DNA of 64,000 nt. Origin: Bin87 sp963666415. Its GTDB lineage: Bacteria; Chloroflexota; Dehalococcoidia; Lucifugimonadales; UBA3495. Numbering within the stretch: the first letter of the stretch is position 1; every line of letters starts with the position of its first letter. The stretch lies in contig CAXXPD010000003.1 in NCBI GenBank assembly GCA_963666415.2, positions 1,922,001-1,986,000 on the forward strand, given 5' to 3'. The notes beneath the pieces are model-generated. The model did not search any database and was not told the origin of the DNA. It worked only from the letters and a program-made list of their open reading frames with translations. Below, one piece after another: positions 24,742-32,815 of this stretch. The position numbers and the translations under genes are program-made.

Positions 24742-25887
24742 TTACCAAAGCTCCTGCGAAGCCAGCCGGGCGCCTTCAACCATGGCAGCCATCTTGGCCC
24801 AGGCAATGTTTGTCTCCACCTTTCGGCCCCAGGCTGAGGTGCCAAAACCGCAATCGCTGCCGGCCATAACGTTCTCCCGTCCCACTGCGTTGGCGTAGTT
24901 GAGGATGCGCTGGGCAATCAGCTCAGGATGCTCAATAAAGTTGGTGGTGGTGTCCAGCACGCCGGGTATTAATAGCTTGCCGTCGGGTAGTGCTACGTCT
25001 TCCCACACTTTCCATTCGTGGGCGTGCCTGGGGTTGGCCCCCTCGATGGCAAGTCCCAACGGCCTGGCCTGTAGTACCAGGTCCACAATCTCCCTGAGCG
25101 GGACATCGTGGTGGTGCGGCCCTTCTGTATTGCCCCAGCAAACGTGCAGCCGCATCCGCTCCGGGTCAATGTCCTTCAGGGCATAGTTAATGACTTCCAC
25201 GTGCAATTCCACTATCTTCTTGAATTCCTCCACCGACAGGTGGGAAAACTGGGAGACGCGCGTCATGGCCAGGTCGGGGCAATCGATCTGCAGAATGAGG
25301 CCGGACTCGGCGATGGCGTTGTATTCGTCCTTCATCACTTCGGCTAAGGCGTACAGATAGGCTTCTTCGGTCGGATAAAACTCGTTGGGGAGGAAGTTCG
25401 CGATGACCCCCGGCGAAGCCGCGGTCATGAACACCTCTTCCACGCTTGCAGACGCCGCCGCTTGCTGTAGGGTTTCGATGTCGCGCTGTATAGCGGGCCA
25501 GTCCTTCCAGGAGATCGGCCCGGTGCAGGCAGGTTGGGGCATATTGCGAGAAGAAAGGCTGGTCTGCGTGGCGGCGTACTCCGGGAAATCATTGTCGTCC
25601 AGTCGCGGGCGGGCCCGGACGAGGCGCTCGCCGTCGAATCCGTTGAGACGCTCCTTTACATAAGTAGCGTATTGCGACCGGCCCTGCTCGCCATCGTTCA
25701 CCACGTCGATCCCGGTGTCCTGTTGCCTGGCCACGACCTCCCCAACTGCGTCACGGACACCGGCCTGAAACTGGTTTCCATCAAACCCGCGCTGCTCCTC
25801 CCGGTCCCGCAATATCTCTTGAAGCTCGGGAGACCGCGGCAGGCTCCCAGTATGGGTTGTAAGAATCCTGGACGTGCTTCTCTTCAT
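24742..25887 (-). CDS. MetE-like cobalamin-independent methyltransferase-fold protein
   Basis: 381 aa from the ATG at 25887, with GAGGGAGA upstream; longer in-frame starts give a basic N-terminus unlike the family. The N-terminal ILTTHTGSLPRSPEL is the typical start of the MetE C-terminal barrel (UROD/MetE fold). Zinc ligands are visible: H and C of RLHVCWGNTEG near residues 245-248 and C of GSDCGFG near 346. Only the catalytic half is present, so it is not a full MetE and may be a short methionine synthase or an epoxyalkane:coenzyme M transferase relative. No methionine genes are near. Precise reaction unknown. Confidence 0.8.
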   Translation of the reverse strand: MKRSTSRILTTHTGSLPRSPELQEILRDREEQRGFDGNQFQAGVRDAVGEVVARQQDTGIDVVNDGEQGRSQYATYVKERLNGFDGERLVRARPRLDDNDFPEYAATQTSLSSRNMPQPACTGPISWKDWPAIQRDIETLQQAAASASVEEVFMTAASPGVIANFLPNEFYPTEEAYLYALAEVMKDEYNAIAESGLILQIDCPDLAMTRVSQFSHLSVEEFKKIVELHVEVINYALKDIDPERMRLHVCWGNTEGPHHHDVPLREIVDLVLQARPLGLAIEGANPRHAHEWKVWEDVALPDGKLLIPGVLDTTTNFIEHPELIAQRILNYANAVGRENVMAGSDCGFGTSAWGRKVETNIAWAKMAAMVEGARLASQELW

Positions 25888-26104
25888 AGTTTCTCCCTCG
25901 GCTATGACGTAGGTTTGGATAGTGGATGCTATCTTACTCTTACGCCGGTGTGGGTGGACTTGCGTCAATCGCCGGCGCGATCCTTCGGCCTTACGGACCA
26001 CCGGCGCAATGAAAAAACAGTCGTTCGCGTCGAAGGCGGGCGGCATGGAACCCAACCAGCCGTCGGGCGAAACCAACGGCGTTAACCCTTGCTAGTTAGC
26101 CGGA

Positions 26105-27217
26105 TCATCGTCCCAATGGCCTCGCGGCGCCGGCACAATGAAAATCGACGGCAAGCCGCACCGCATCTACCGGAGACTCTTCGGGTTTTGAAATATCCCG
26201 GTCAAACACTCGAACTGGGGAGTTTCCAGTTACGTCTTCCAGGTGCGGTTCGATAACGAACTGGTATTTACCCGCACTCCACAAGAATGCCGGTGTGAAC
26301 TGCCAACTGCGCTCCGCCGCGCCGGATTCCCCCTGGCCTGGTATCGGCGCTCCCGCAGCATCCCTGACCCAAAGACAGTGCTGCAGCAGGCCATGATCCA
26401 GGGGGCGGTCGAAATCTACGACCAGCGGATTCAATGAACCGGCTACCGGCGCAGTCAGGCGCCAACAACCTGGATCAATTCGAGACCGCAATGGCGGGCC
26501 AATTTGGTAACTACGCGCCAAACCTGCTTTGAGGGGTTGTCCCCGGGCGTCGCGAAACTCAGAGTCAACGGTTACGCGAACCGGCACCCCTTCAATTAGT
26601 GGGTAGCCAAATTCCCGGTTGGGGACCAGGCCGCGCTTGATACGGCCCGGGTCCAATAGCATGGTCAAACGTCGCCGCGATGTGTCCCAAAGCTCCGGAT
26701 CAGAGGGAAGAAAAACTCCTTCCAACTCCTCTCCGGTGTCCGCGAGGCAAACCCGGATGGCTCGGCCCGCCCATCCCTCGCTCATTGGGGCCGAAAATAG
26801 CACGTACATCCTCAACAGGTTTACGGGCAGTTCGGTTGCCGTTGGGTGAATGGCTGCGACCTCGGTGGCCGGGACCGTTGGGGTTGATGGACGCTGAACG
26901 GCCCAGACTTCCGGGCTCCCATGGCCGCCGGCATCTATCAACAATGAATAGTTCATCCCGTCCATGAATGGAAATCGGGGAACGAACCATACCGAGTCGA
27001 AATCCACGGCAAAGTCGCCGGCGATTGAAGGAATGCCGACGAGGTTTCTGCTGGCATCCAGGACATCGCTGGTCAGGAGGGTCAGGCACCGGCTAAGTTC
27101 GCCGGTGCCCGACCCGTCCAGTTCGCGAAGGTCAGATTGACTCCAACCGACGACCTTCAGACTTTCTTTCCCTCGGTATTGCGCCCAATCAAGATACAAT
27201 TGGCGCGTTTGAGTCAC
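26105..27217 (-). CDS. Protein of unknown function with an Ig-like (SbsA-type) region
   Basis: 370 aa, GTG start at 27217 that overlaps the stop of the upstream gene by four bases (GTGA), so translation is coupled. A segment LLRMYVLFSAPMSEGWAG and the later VVDFDRPLDHGLLQHCLWV resemble two SbsA/'Big'-type Ig-like modules, each with a strand, a 'FSxPM' or 'FDRPL' core and a second strand. These folds are common in secreted proteins, but there is no signal peptide here. The N-terminal 130 residues are unclassified. It forms a pair with the propeller protein upstream; both are unrecognised beyond the fold. Confidence 0.6.
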   Translation of the reverse strand: MTQTRQLYLDWAQYRGKESLKVVGWSQSDLRELDGSGTGELSRCLTLLTSDVLDASRNLVGIPSIAGDFAVDFDSVWFVPRFPFMDGMNYSLLIDAGGHGSPEVWAVQRPSTPTVPATEVAAIHPTATELPVNLLRMYVLFSAPMSEGWAGRAIRVCLADTGEELEGVFLPSDPELWDTSRRRLTMLLDPGRIKRGLVPNREFGYPLIEGVPVRVTVDSEFRDARGQPLKAGLARSYQIGPPLRSRIDPGCWRLTAPVAGSLNPLVVDFDRPLDHGLLQHCLWVRDAAGAPIPGQGESGAAERSWQFTPAFLWSAGKYQFVIEPHLEDVTGNSPVRVFDRDISKPEESPVDAVRLAVDFHCAGAARPLGR

Positions 27218-28308
27218 AACGTATTGGTAGCGTAGGAATGCAGGTGCGTGCTGCCGTCCTCATCCTGCTGCAACATCAACACACCGCTGCCGTTGAGGTT
27301 GGCCATCCGCTTTACCCCTGGATGGGGCAGTAGCTCCCGGGGCACACCGACACCGGGCGTAACCGGATCCGCGGGGTTATTGTCCAGGGAATCATCGGGT
27401 ACCGTTAGCGGGCCCTGACCCTCAATGTCCTTGCAGGCAATCTTGAACACTGGGTGCCGGTCGTTACACACCAGCAGGTATTCATCGCCGTCGTGTTGGT
27501 AGGAAATCAGATCCAACGGATGGTTGTGGGAGCCCAACTCAGCAACGGTCTTGCCTTTGACCTGTTTCCCTGGCTCGAAATCGGCCAGAGAGAACTGAAC
27601 CACCGGTGTACAGGTGTAACTGGCCAGGATGCTGGTGTTCCCCTGGTAGGGCACGAATGCTCGGATCGGCGCCGCCGTTTCGTACTGGCCGTGGGACACG
27701 TGGAATATCTCCAATGAGTTGGACTCGGCGTCCCCGTTGAAGGGGAACGGAATCCGCCGCAGGGCGGACGTGAATTCTTCGTTCGATGTACCGGCAACCA
27801 GCAGTAAACCGTCCACGTATGACATATCGGTAACGGTTACCGTCCGCAGCTTTAGTCGGGTGACCAGACGCGGGTCGTCTTCGTCGGCTGCGTCCTTGAT
27901 GTCGTATTGAGAATAGGCCACATCTTCCAGTGGCACGTCGCTGATGGATCCTCCACTGGATACCTTGATTATGACGGGTAGGCCAGCGTCTCCACTCCCT
28001 CGCATCACGGAAAAGTAGAGGTTGTCTGAGGTGGGATGGACGGCCATGTCCTTGATGGCCACGTCCTCGCGGGAGCAACCCAGGTAGGACGCGAGTGCAG
28101 TATCAAAGTTGGCCATATTCACCGCGTGAGTCTTGCCGCCATCGTCAGAGTCGCCAACGTCGACGGCGAAAATGGCCGCCCCGACATTGTCTCCGATAAA
28201 CAGGATTCCCTCCGGGCCGAAGGCCAACGGCCCAACCGATCTGATTGCTGGTGTGCCGATTTCCATTCCATAGTCTGCGAAAATTGTCGAAGTCGCGTAA
28301 TCAACCAT
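27214..28308 (-). CDS. Probable beta-propeller protein of unknown function
   Basis: 364 aa from the ATG at 28308, five bases after AGGAGG; a GTG just upstream is too close. Segments such as SVGPLAFGPEGILFIGDNVG, IKDMAVHPTSDNLYFSVMRG, VTDMSYVDGLLLVAG and LISYQHDGDEYLLVCNDRHP look like propeller blades that carry a DG or HP turn and a hydrophobic strand. No signal peptide. It is the first of a two-gene unit with the Ig-like protein; its stop overlaps that gene's start. Function unknown; a quinoprotein-type or sensor role is only a guess. Divergent from the Rieske gene. Confidence 0.6.
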   Translation of the reverse strand: MVDYATSTIFADYGMEIGTPAIRSVGPLAFGPEGILFIGDNVGAAIFAVDVGDSDDGGKTHAVNMANFDTALASYLGCSREDVAIKDMAVHPTSDNLYFSVMRGSGDAGLPVIIKVSSGGSISDVPLEDVAYSQYDIKDAADEDDPRLVTRLKLRTVTVTDMSYVDGLLLVAGTSNEEFTSALRRIPFPFNGDAESNSLEIFHVSHGQYETAAPIRAFVPYQGNTSILASYTCTPVVQFSLADFEPGKQVKGKTVAELGSHNHPLDLISYQHDGDEYLLVCNDRHPVFKIACKDIEGQGPLTVPDDSLDNNPADPVTPGVGVPRELLPHPGVKRMANLNGSGVLMLQQDEDGSTHLHSYATNTL

Positions 28309-28380
28309 CACAACCTCCTATGTTTTACGGAACCTGATTTCCACCAGTGTAGCATCGCGGCCACAGTACTGCCACCGAAC

Positions 28381-28408
28381 TTGGCAAACGGAATGGCTTT
28401 GATATACT
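28381..28408 (+). promoter_or_regulatory. Promoter of the Rieske gene
   Basis: TTGGCA (28381-28386), 16-base spacer, TATACT (28403-28408). The transcript would start near 28415 and carry the 21-bp tandem repeat in its leader. Confidence 0.5.
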
Positions 28409-28426
28409 TGTGCCAACCGTAATCGA

Positions 28427-28468
28427 CCGGACTTCACGACCAAAGCACCGGACTTCACGACCAAAGCA
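28427..28468. repeat. Exact 21-bp tandem duplication in the Rieske leader
   Basis: CCGGACTTCACGACCAAAGC plus A, twice with no gap (28427-28447 and 28448-28468), between the promoter and the ATG at 28481. Confidence 0.9.
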
Positions 28469-28480
28469 AGGAAAGTTGCA

Positions 28481-28849
28481 ATGACCACCGAACGACAAAA
28501 AGGAACCGTATCCCTACGCCAGGTTAGTGGGTCAGCCCGTTCAAAAAAGGTCAGAGTAGATTTGGGCGAGGAATCTGCGTTTGCGTCCTTTCCGGCTCCC
28601 GTGAAGGTCGGCGACGCTTCGTATTTCCTGGTGCGCGGGCGCGACGGATACAAGCTATTATCGACGGTATGCCCGCATCAGGGTGGGGAAATAGAAGATG
28701 AGGGCGACGAGCTGTTCGTTTGCGACGGGCACGGTTGGCAGTACGAAAAAGGCGAAGGCACGTGCATTACACGAGCCGACTTCCGAATGAAAGCGTTCCT
28801 GGTAACTTTACAAAACGGCCGCCTGGTCGCACTGGTGCCGGACGAGTAG
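28481..28849 (+). CDS. Rieske-type [2Fe-2S] protein
   Basis: 122 aa. The cluster ligands are clear: C64 and H66 in TVCPHQGG, and C81 and H84 in VCDGHGWQYE, the C-X-H and C-X2-H pairs of Rieske and Rieske-type ferredoxins. The N-terminal 35 residues are basic and of unknown use. With no membrane segment it is more likely a soluble ferredoxin-like electron carrier or the Rieske domain of an oxygenase system than a cytochrome bc1 subunit. No oxygenase partner is adjacent. Leader contains a tandem repeat. AAGGAAAG precedes the ATG. Confidence 0.9.
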   Translation: MTTERQKGTVSLRQVSGSARSKKVRVDLGEESAFASFPAPVKVGDASYFLVRGRDGYKLLSTVCPHQGGEIEDEGDELFVCDGHGWQYEKGEGTCITRADFRMKAFLVTLQNGRLVALVPDE

Positions 28850-28918
28850 ACCGCCGCCACTGTCAGGCCATCCTGGCCGGCTCTTGAGCCGGCCCTGGGA
28901 CCGCACCCGCCGATAGAA

Positions 28919-28961
28919 AACAACCGCGCCCCGGGAGTCGGTTTCCCGGGGCGCGGTTGTT
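28919..28961 (-). terminator. Strong hairpin terminator, mainly for the minus strand
   Basis: Perfect 18-bp stem (28919-28936 and 28944-28961) with a 7-base loop. On the minus strand it is followed by TTTTCTATC, so it ends the D-aminoacylase transcript; it also lies after the convergent Rieske gene. A second stem GGCCGGCTC/GAGCCGGCC is at 28875-28894. Confidence 0.8.
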
Positions 28962-28985
28962 ATCCCGTTGACTTGCTTGGTGGAA

Positions 28986-30662
28986 CTAACCCACCATGTC
29001 ATAGCTGCGTAGCAGCTTGCCGGGAAGTTCGCCGGTGCACTCGTTTTCCACGAAGGTTACGGTGCCATTGACCAGGATATAGCGGATACCGGTGGGTTTT
29101 TGCACCAACCGCTTCTCACCGCCCGGGAAGTCAGTCTCAAACCGAGGCTTATCGTACAGCAATCCGAGCTCTTCCATGTTGTAAATCATGACATCGGCCC
29201 AGTCGCCAACGCGCAGGGTGCCACGACCTTTCATGTCGGAGAACGCCGCGGGCAGGGCGCTCATCTTCTGGTGAGCCTGCTCCAGGGTCATCAGTTCGTT
29301 GTCACGAATCCAGTGTGCCAGGAAGTACACCGGCCACACGCTGTTGACCAGGAACCTGGTGTGGGCCCCACCGTCTGAAACCGAGATGTGTACGTAAGGA
29401 TTCACCAGTCGTTCGGCCCGAGCGTCGTCGCCCTGTCCGCCGGCGGGGTGAGCGAATTCGGTTTCCAGGTCCTCGTCCAGGGCAATGTCCAGGAAGGCGT
29501 CCAGCGGATGCTTGCCTTCGGCTTCGGCGATGTCGGCGATGGACAAACCCTCGTACTTGAGGTTCCGTTCCAGGGCCACCTCCACCACCTGCAATTGAGC
29601 CCAGTCCGTCCTGGCGTGCGGGCGGTCCAGCACGTCGCGCTTCATCCCATCACGAATGCCGTCCTCGGATAGCTTGGCAATGCGCTCCTCCTTGGAGCCA
29701 ACCAACGGCTGGACCCAGTTGGGCATATAGTCGAACAAGTTGTACTCGGAAAGTTTGAACTCAGCTATAGTCGGCACCGAGCCCTGTTGGGCATAGACGG
29801 GCAGTCCTTCCTTACGGACCTGCTCCAGCCAGTCGTATCCCTCTTCGTCTCCCAGCACAACGTGTAGCGGGCGACCGCTCATACGTACCATTTCCGCCAA
29901 CATATCCCGTTGGGCGGGGCGGTCGTCGGAGATGCCGATCGTCCATCCCAGGTGACCCACGCCAAACTGTCTCAAAACCTGGGACAGTGCGTAGAACTCT
30001 TCTGGAGATGCCACATGGCTGGGCAGCCAGCTACCGTCCTCGGGCCGGTCCTCCAGGTTCTTGTCGGCGGACAAGCCGAACGCCCCGGCCTTCATGGAAT
30101 CGTAAAGGATCTGTTTCATCTGGTTCAGTTCGGCCTCGGTTACGGAGGTCCGTTCACGAGCCGGTATCATGCCCAGAACGTAGCCCCGCAGCGGGGAGAA
30201 GGGAACCAGCGCGCCAACGTTGACGCCCAAGCCCTGGCGGTCGAGGCTGTCCATGTACTCCGGGAAAGTCTCCCAGTCCCAGCGCATACCTTGCCGCATC
30301 GACTCCAGAGGTATCGCTTCAATACGGTTCATCATCCGCATGTTCAGGTCTTGGTCTTCAGGCCGAGTCGGCGCGAATCCAAACCCGCACTGTCCGACGG
30401 TTAGCGAGGTTACACCAAACCATCCGGAGAGAGACGCATAAGGGTCCCAGTTGAGCTGCGCATCGTAGTGGGTATGCAAATCAACCGCCCCCGGCGCCAC
30501 GATGCAGCCGTTGGCATCCAGCTCCCTGGCGCCTCCGGCGTTGATGCGCCCGCTGATCATGGCCACCCGGCCGTCTTTGATGCCAACGTCAGCGCGGAGG
30601 CGGGGCAGGCCCGTGCCGTCCACTACGGTTCCTCCACGAATCACCAAATCAAACTCAGGCAT
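28986..30662 (-). CDS. N-acyl-D-amino-acid deacylase-type amidohydrolase
   Basis: 558 aa, full length. The N-terminal FDLVIRGGTVVDGTGLPR and DLHTHYDAQLNWDP (H63, H65 and D67) are the amidohydrolase metal site. GQCGFGFAP with C92 is the hallmark of the D-aminoacylase/N-acyl-D-glutamate deacylase subgroup, where the cysteine is a metal ligand. Later metal-site region: VSDGGAHTRF. The enzyme would free D-amino acids from N-acyl forms in the cytoplasm. It has its own promoter (30763-30791) and a strong terminator, but lies next to hyuB-hyuA, which fits a hydantoin, 5-oxoproline or D-amino-acid catabolic region. Confidence 0.9.
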   Translation of the reverse strand: MPEFDLVIRGGTVVDGTGLPRLRADVGIKDGRVAMISGRINAGGARELDANGCIVAPGAVDLHTHYDAQLNWDPYASLSGWFGVTSLTVGQCGFGFAPTRPEDQDLNMRMMNRIEAIPLESMRQGMRWDWETFPEYMDSLDRQGLGVNVGALVPFSPLRGYVLGMIPARERTSVTEAELNQMKQILYDSMKAGAFGLSADKNLEDRPEDGSWLPSHVASPEEFYALSQVLRQFGVGHLGWTIGISDDRPAQRDMLAEMVRMSGRPLHVVLGDEEGYDWLEQVRKEGLPVYAQQGSVPTIAEFKLSEYNLFDYMPNWVQPLVGSKEERIAKLSEDGIRDGMKRDVLDRPHARTDWAQLQVVEVALERNLKYEGLSIADIAEAEGKHPLDAFLDIALDEDLETEFAHPAGGQGDDARAERLVNPYVHISVSDGGAHTRFLVNSVWPVYFLAHWIRDNELMTLEQAHQKMSALPAAFSDMKGRGTLRVGDWADVMIYNMEELGLLYDKPRFETDFPGGEKRLVQKPTGIRYILVNGTVTFVENECTGELPGKLLRSYDMVG

Positions 30663-30762
30663 ACGGTTACCTCCAGCAATGAATTGCGTCCGATGACGAA
30701 TTACAACGTTTCCAAGGTTCCAGCTTACCCCATCACAAAAAAGGGCACAGTTAATTTCCGCT

Positions 30763-30791
30763 AGTGTACGTGTCGCTATTGTTCAAGTCAA
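30763..30791 (-). promoter_or_regulatory. Sigma70-like promoter of the deacylase
   Basis: Minus strand TTGACT (30786-30791), 17-base spacer, TACACT (30763-30768), about 100 bases before the start at 30662. It suggests that the deacylase is transcribed separately from hyuAB. Confidence 0.6.
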
Positions 30792-30949
30792 TGTGCTGGC
30801 GGTAACCGTAGCATTTGTCTGATTGGTGTTTGTTTTCGTCCGCCTAATCGCGAAAATTGGGCCGCAAAGTTATGGCCGCCGCGTTGTTGGCGTCAATTCG
30901 GAGGATAAAGGCGTGAGCAGTCTGAAGCACAATTGATACCGGTACCCGT

Positions 30950-32815
30950 TCAGCGGGGCATGTGCTTGTTGACCCACTCCAGTTCTTCGGCTTCGGTTTG
31001 GAAATATTCGAACCGATGGAACAGTTTGGTCTCCCCTCTCGCCTTGCGGATTTCCTCCCGCCCGGTTTCCGAGCCCCGGGTGTCAACCTCCAGAGTGTCA
31101 GGGTCGATGGCCACTCCGTAGCGTTCCAGGGCGGCTTCCAGCGACACGAAACCATCCTTCACGTCGTCCAGTACGAGGTTCACATCGCGCTTCAGCGGAT
31201 CACCCCATCCCCCGCCGCCGGCCGTGTGGATTCTCACCAGGTCTCCGTATTTCCAGTGGTTGTCGTCGGAAAATGCCCTGATTTCCCGTTCCTCTGGCGT
31301 ACCCGGATTAAGCAAGACCCTGGATAATCCGCCCCCCATGCCTCCGGCAACACCCCACGCCGGAAACAGGTTGTTCTCAACCCGCAGTCCGAAGGTGCCT
31401 TCATCGGCCAGCAATCGCACGTCCCGTATGATTCCACAGCCGCCTCTGAACTGCCCCGGGCCGCCTGAATCGGTGGCGATGGCGTAGCGCTCCAGTCGCA
31501 AGGGATATTCCATCTCCATGAATTCGCCGGGATAATTCTCATTGTGCCGCTGGTAGATGGCGTCGAGGCCGTCGCCGAACGGCCTGGCGCCATGGCCGAC
31601 GGCGATGCCATCGGTGCAAAGCAGCCAGGCGCCCGTGTCAGTGTCTTTCATCCTCCAGTAGGCAATCACGTAGACTGCGGCGCCGGCCATCACCTCACCA
31701 TCTGTGGCCTGGGCCAAAACTGCCCGCACCGCGCTCTTGAGCTTGGTGAAGGTGTGCGCCCGGCACCCCAGAGCGGCCGGCCATTCGGGTTGCAGGATGC
31801 TGCCGGGCCTGAGCTGTACCCGGTCTATCCCCGCGAGCAGCCCGTGATTGGACAACAACGACGAATCGAACTGGTGAAAGTACTGACCGAAGTAAGCCTT
31901 CAGCGCGCCGTTGCTGGCGATGAAATTAATCGACCCATCAGCCTGATCGTCGCTGCCAGTCGCATCCAGCACCACTGTGTCTCCCTGACGCTGGAGCTTG
32001 AGGTGGAAAGAGTGCCATTGATCCCCCACGCCGGCGTGATCCATGTAGTCTCGTACCGCGTACTCGCCCTCGGGGATCATTTCCAGCGTTTTCTCCCGCA
32101 CCAATCGCGCGGTGTCCGCCTGATCCTGATCGATGGCGGCCAGCATGGTGTCTTTTCCGTAGCGGTCGAACATCTCGAGCAATCGTTCCTGGGCGCGCCG
32201 GGCCGCTGACATCAGCGCCCGCGAATCGCCTTCCAGCAAATCGGGATACCTGGAGTTGCGCAGGATGATCCGGTATGCCTCATCGTTCAGTTTGCCGCCG
32301 TCGATAATCTTGATGGGCGGAACCAGCGTTCCATCGTGGAAAATCTCGGTGTTGGCCGGCCCTATGCTGCCGGGACGAGACCCGCCAAGGTCCCAGAAGT
32401 GAGCGAAGGAGTGGCTGTATGCCACGACCTCTCCGTCGTAAAAGACCGGCACGATGAACACCATATCCGGCGTGTGGGTGATGCTGCCATGGGAGAGGTA
32501 CGGGTCGTTGTACCAGTACAGGTCACCCGGCCGCATTGACTGGACGGGGTAGTATCCCCAGACACATCCCAGTATGTCGCTGCCCATCGTCTCGCCGTAG
32601 ATTTCCTGTCCACCGGCGTCCAGAAAGCTAACGGTGTAGTCCTTTTTCTCACGGATGAACGCCGACATTGCCGTGCGCTCTACAATCAGCTCGCACTCCA
32701 GTCTGGCCGCCCGCAGAGAACCGCGAATCAACTGGCGAGTCACCGGGTCAACGGCCTCGAAAGGCACATCCGGTCCGCTGGGGCCGGCGTAATTCCTGGG
32801 TTGGGGTACCGTCAT
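30950..32815 (-). CDS. hyuB: Hydantoinase B / oxoprolinase-type subunit
   Basis: 621 aa. The N-terminal DPVTRQLIRGSLRAARLECE and MSAFIREKKDYTVSFLDA are typical of HyuB, as are GDLYWYNDPYLSHGSITHTPD in the first third and the GGGCxxG-like region near LERYAIATDSGGPGQFRGGCG. It works as a complex with HyuA to open cyclic amides (hydantoins, 5-oxoproline, or N-methylhydantoin) with ATP. Its ATG overlaps the HyuA stop by an ATGA, so translation is coupled. The C-terminal tail is about 20-40 residues longer than short HyuB forms and contains a charged RKARGETKLFHRFE stretch. Substrate is not known. Confidence 0.92.
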   Translation of the reverse strand: MTVPQPRNYAGPSGPDVPFEAVDPVTRQLIRGSLRAARLECELIVERTAMSAFIREKKDYTVSFLDAGGQEIYGETMGSDILGCVWGYYPVQSMRPGDLYWYNDPYLSHGSITHTPDMVFIVPVFYDGEVVAYSHSFAHFWDLGGSRPGSIGPANTEIFHDGTLVPPIKIIDGGKLNDEAYRIILRNSRYPDLLEGDSRALMSAARRAQERLLEMFDRYGKDTMLAAIDQDQADTARLVREKTLEMIPEGEYAVRDYMDHAGVGDQWHSFHLKLQRQGDTVVLDATGSDDQADGSINFIASNGALKAYFGQYFHQFDSSLLSNHGLLAGIDRVQLRPGSILQPEWPAALGCRAHTFTKLKSAVRAVLAQATDGEVMAGAAVYVIAYWRMKDTDTGAWLLCTDGIAVGHGARPFGDGLDAIYQRHNENYPGEFMEMEYPLRLERYAIATDSGGPGQFRGGCGIIRDVRLLADEGTFGLRVENNLFPAWGVAGGMGGGLSRVLLNPGTPEEREIRAFSDDNHWKYGDLVRIHTAGGGGWGDPLKRDVNLVLDDVKDGFVSLEAALERYGVAIDPDTLEVDTRGSETGREEIRKARGETKLFHRFEYFQTEAEELEWVNKHMPR

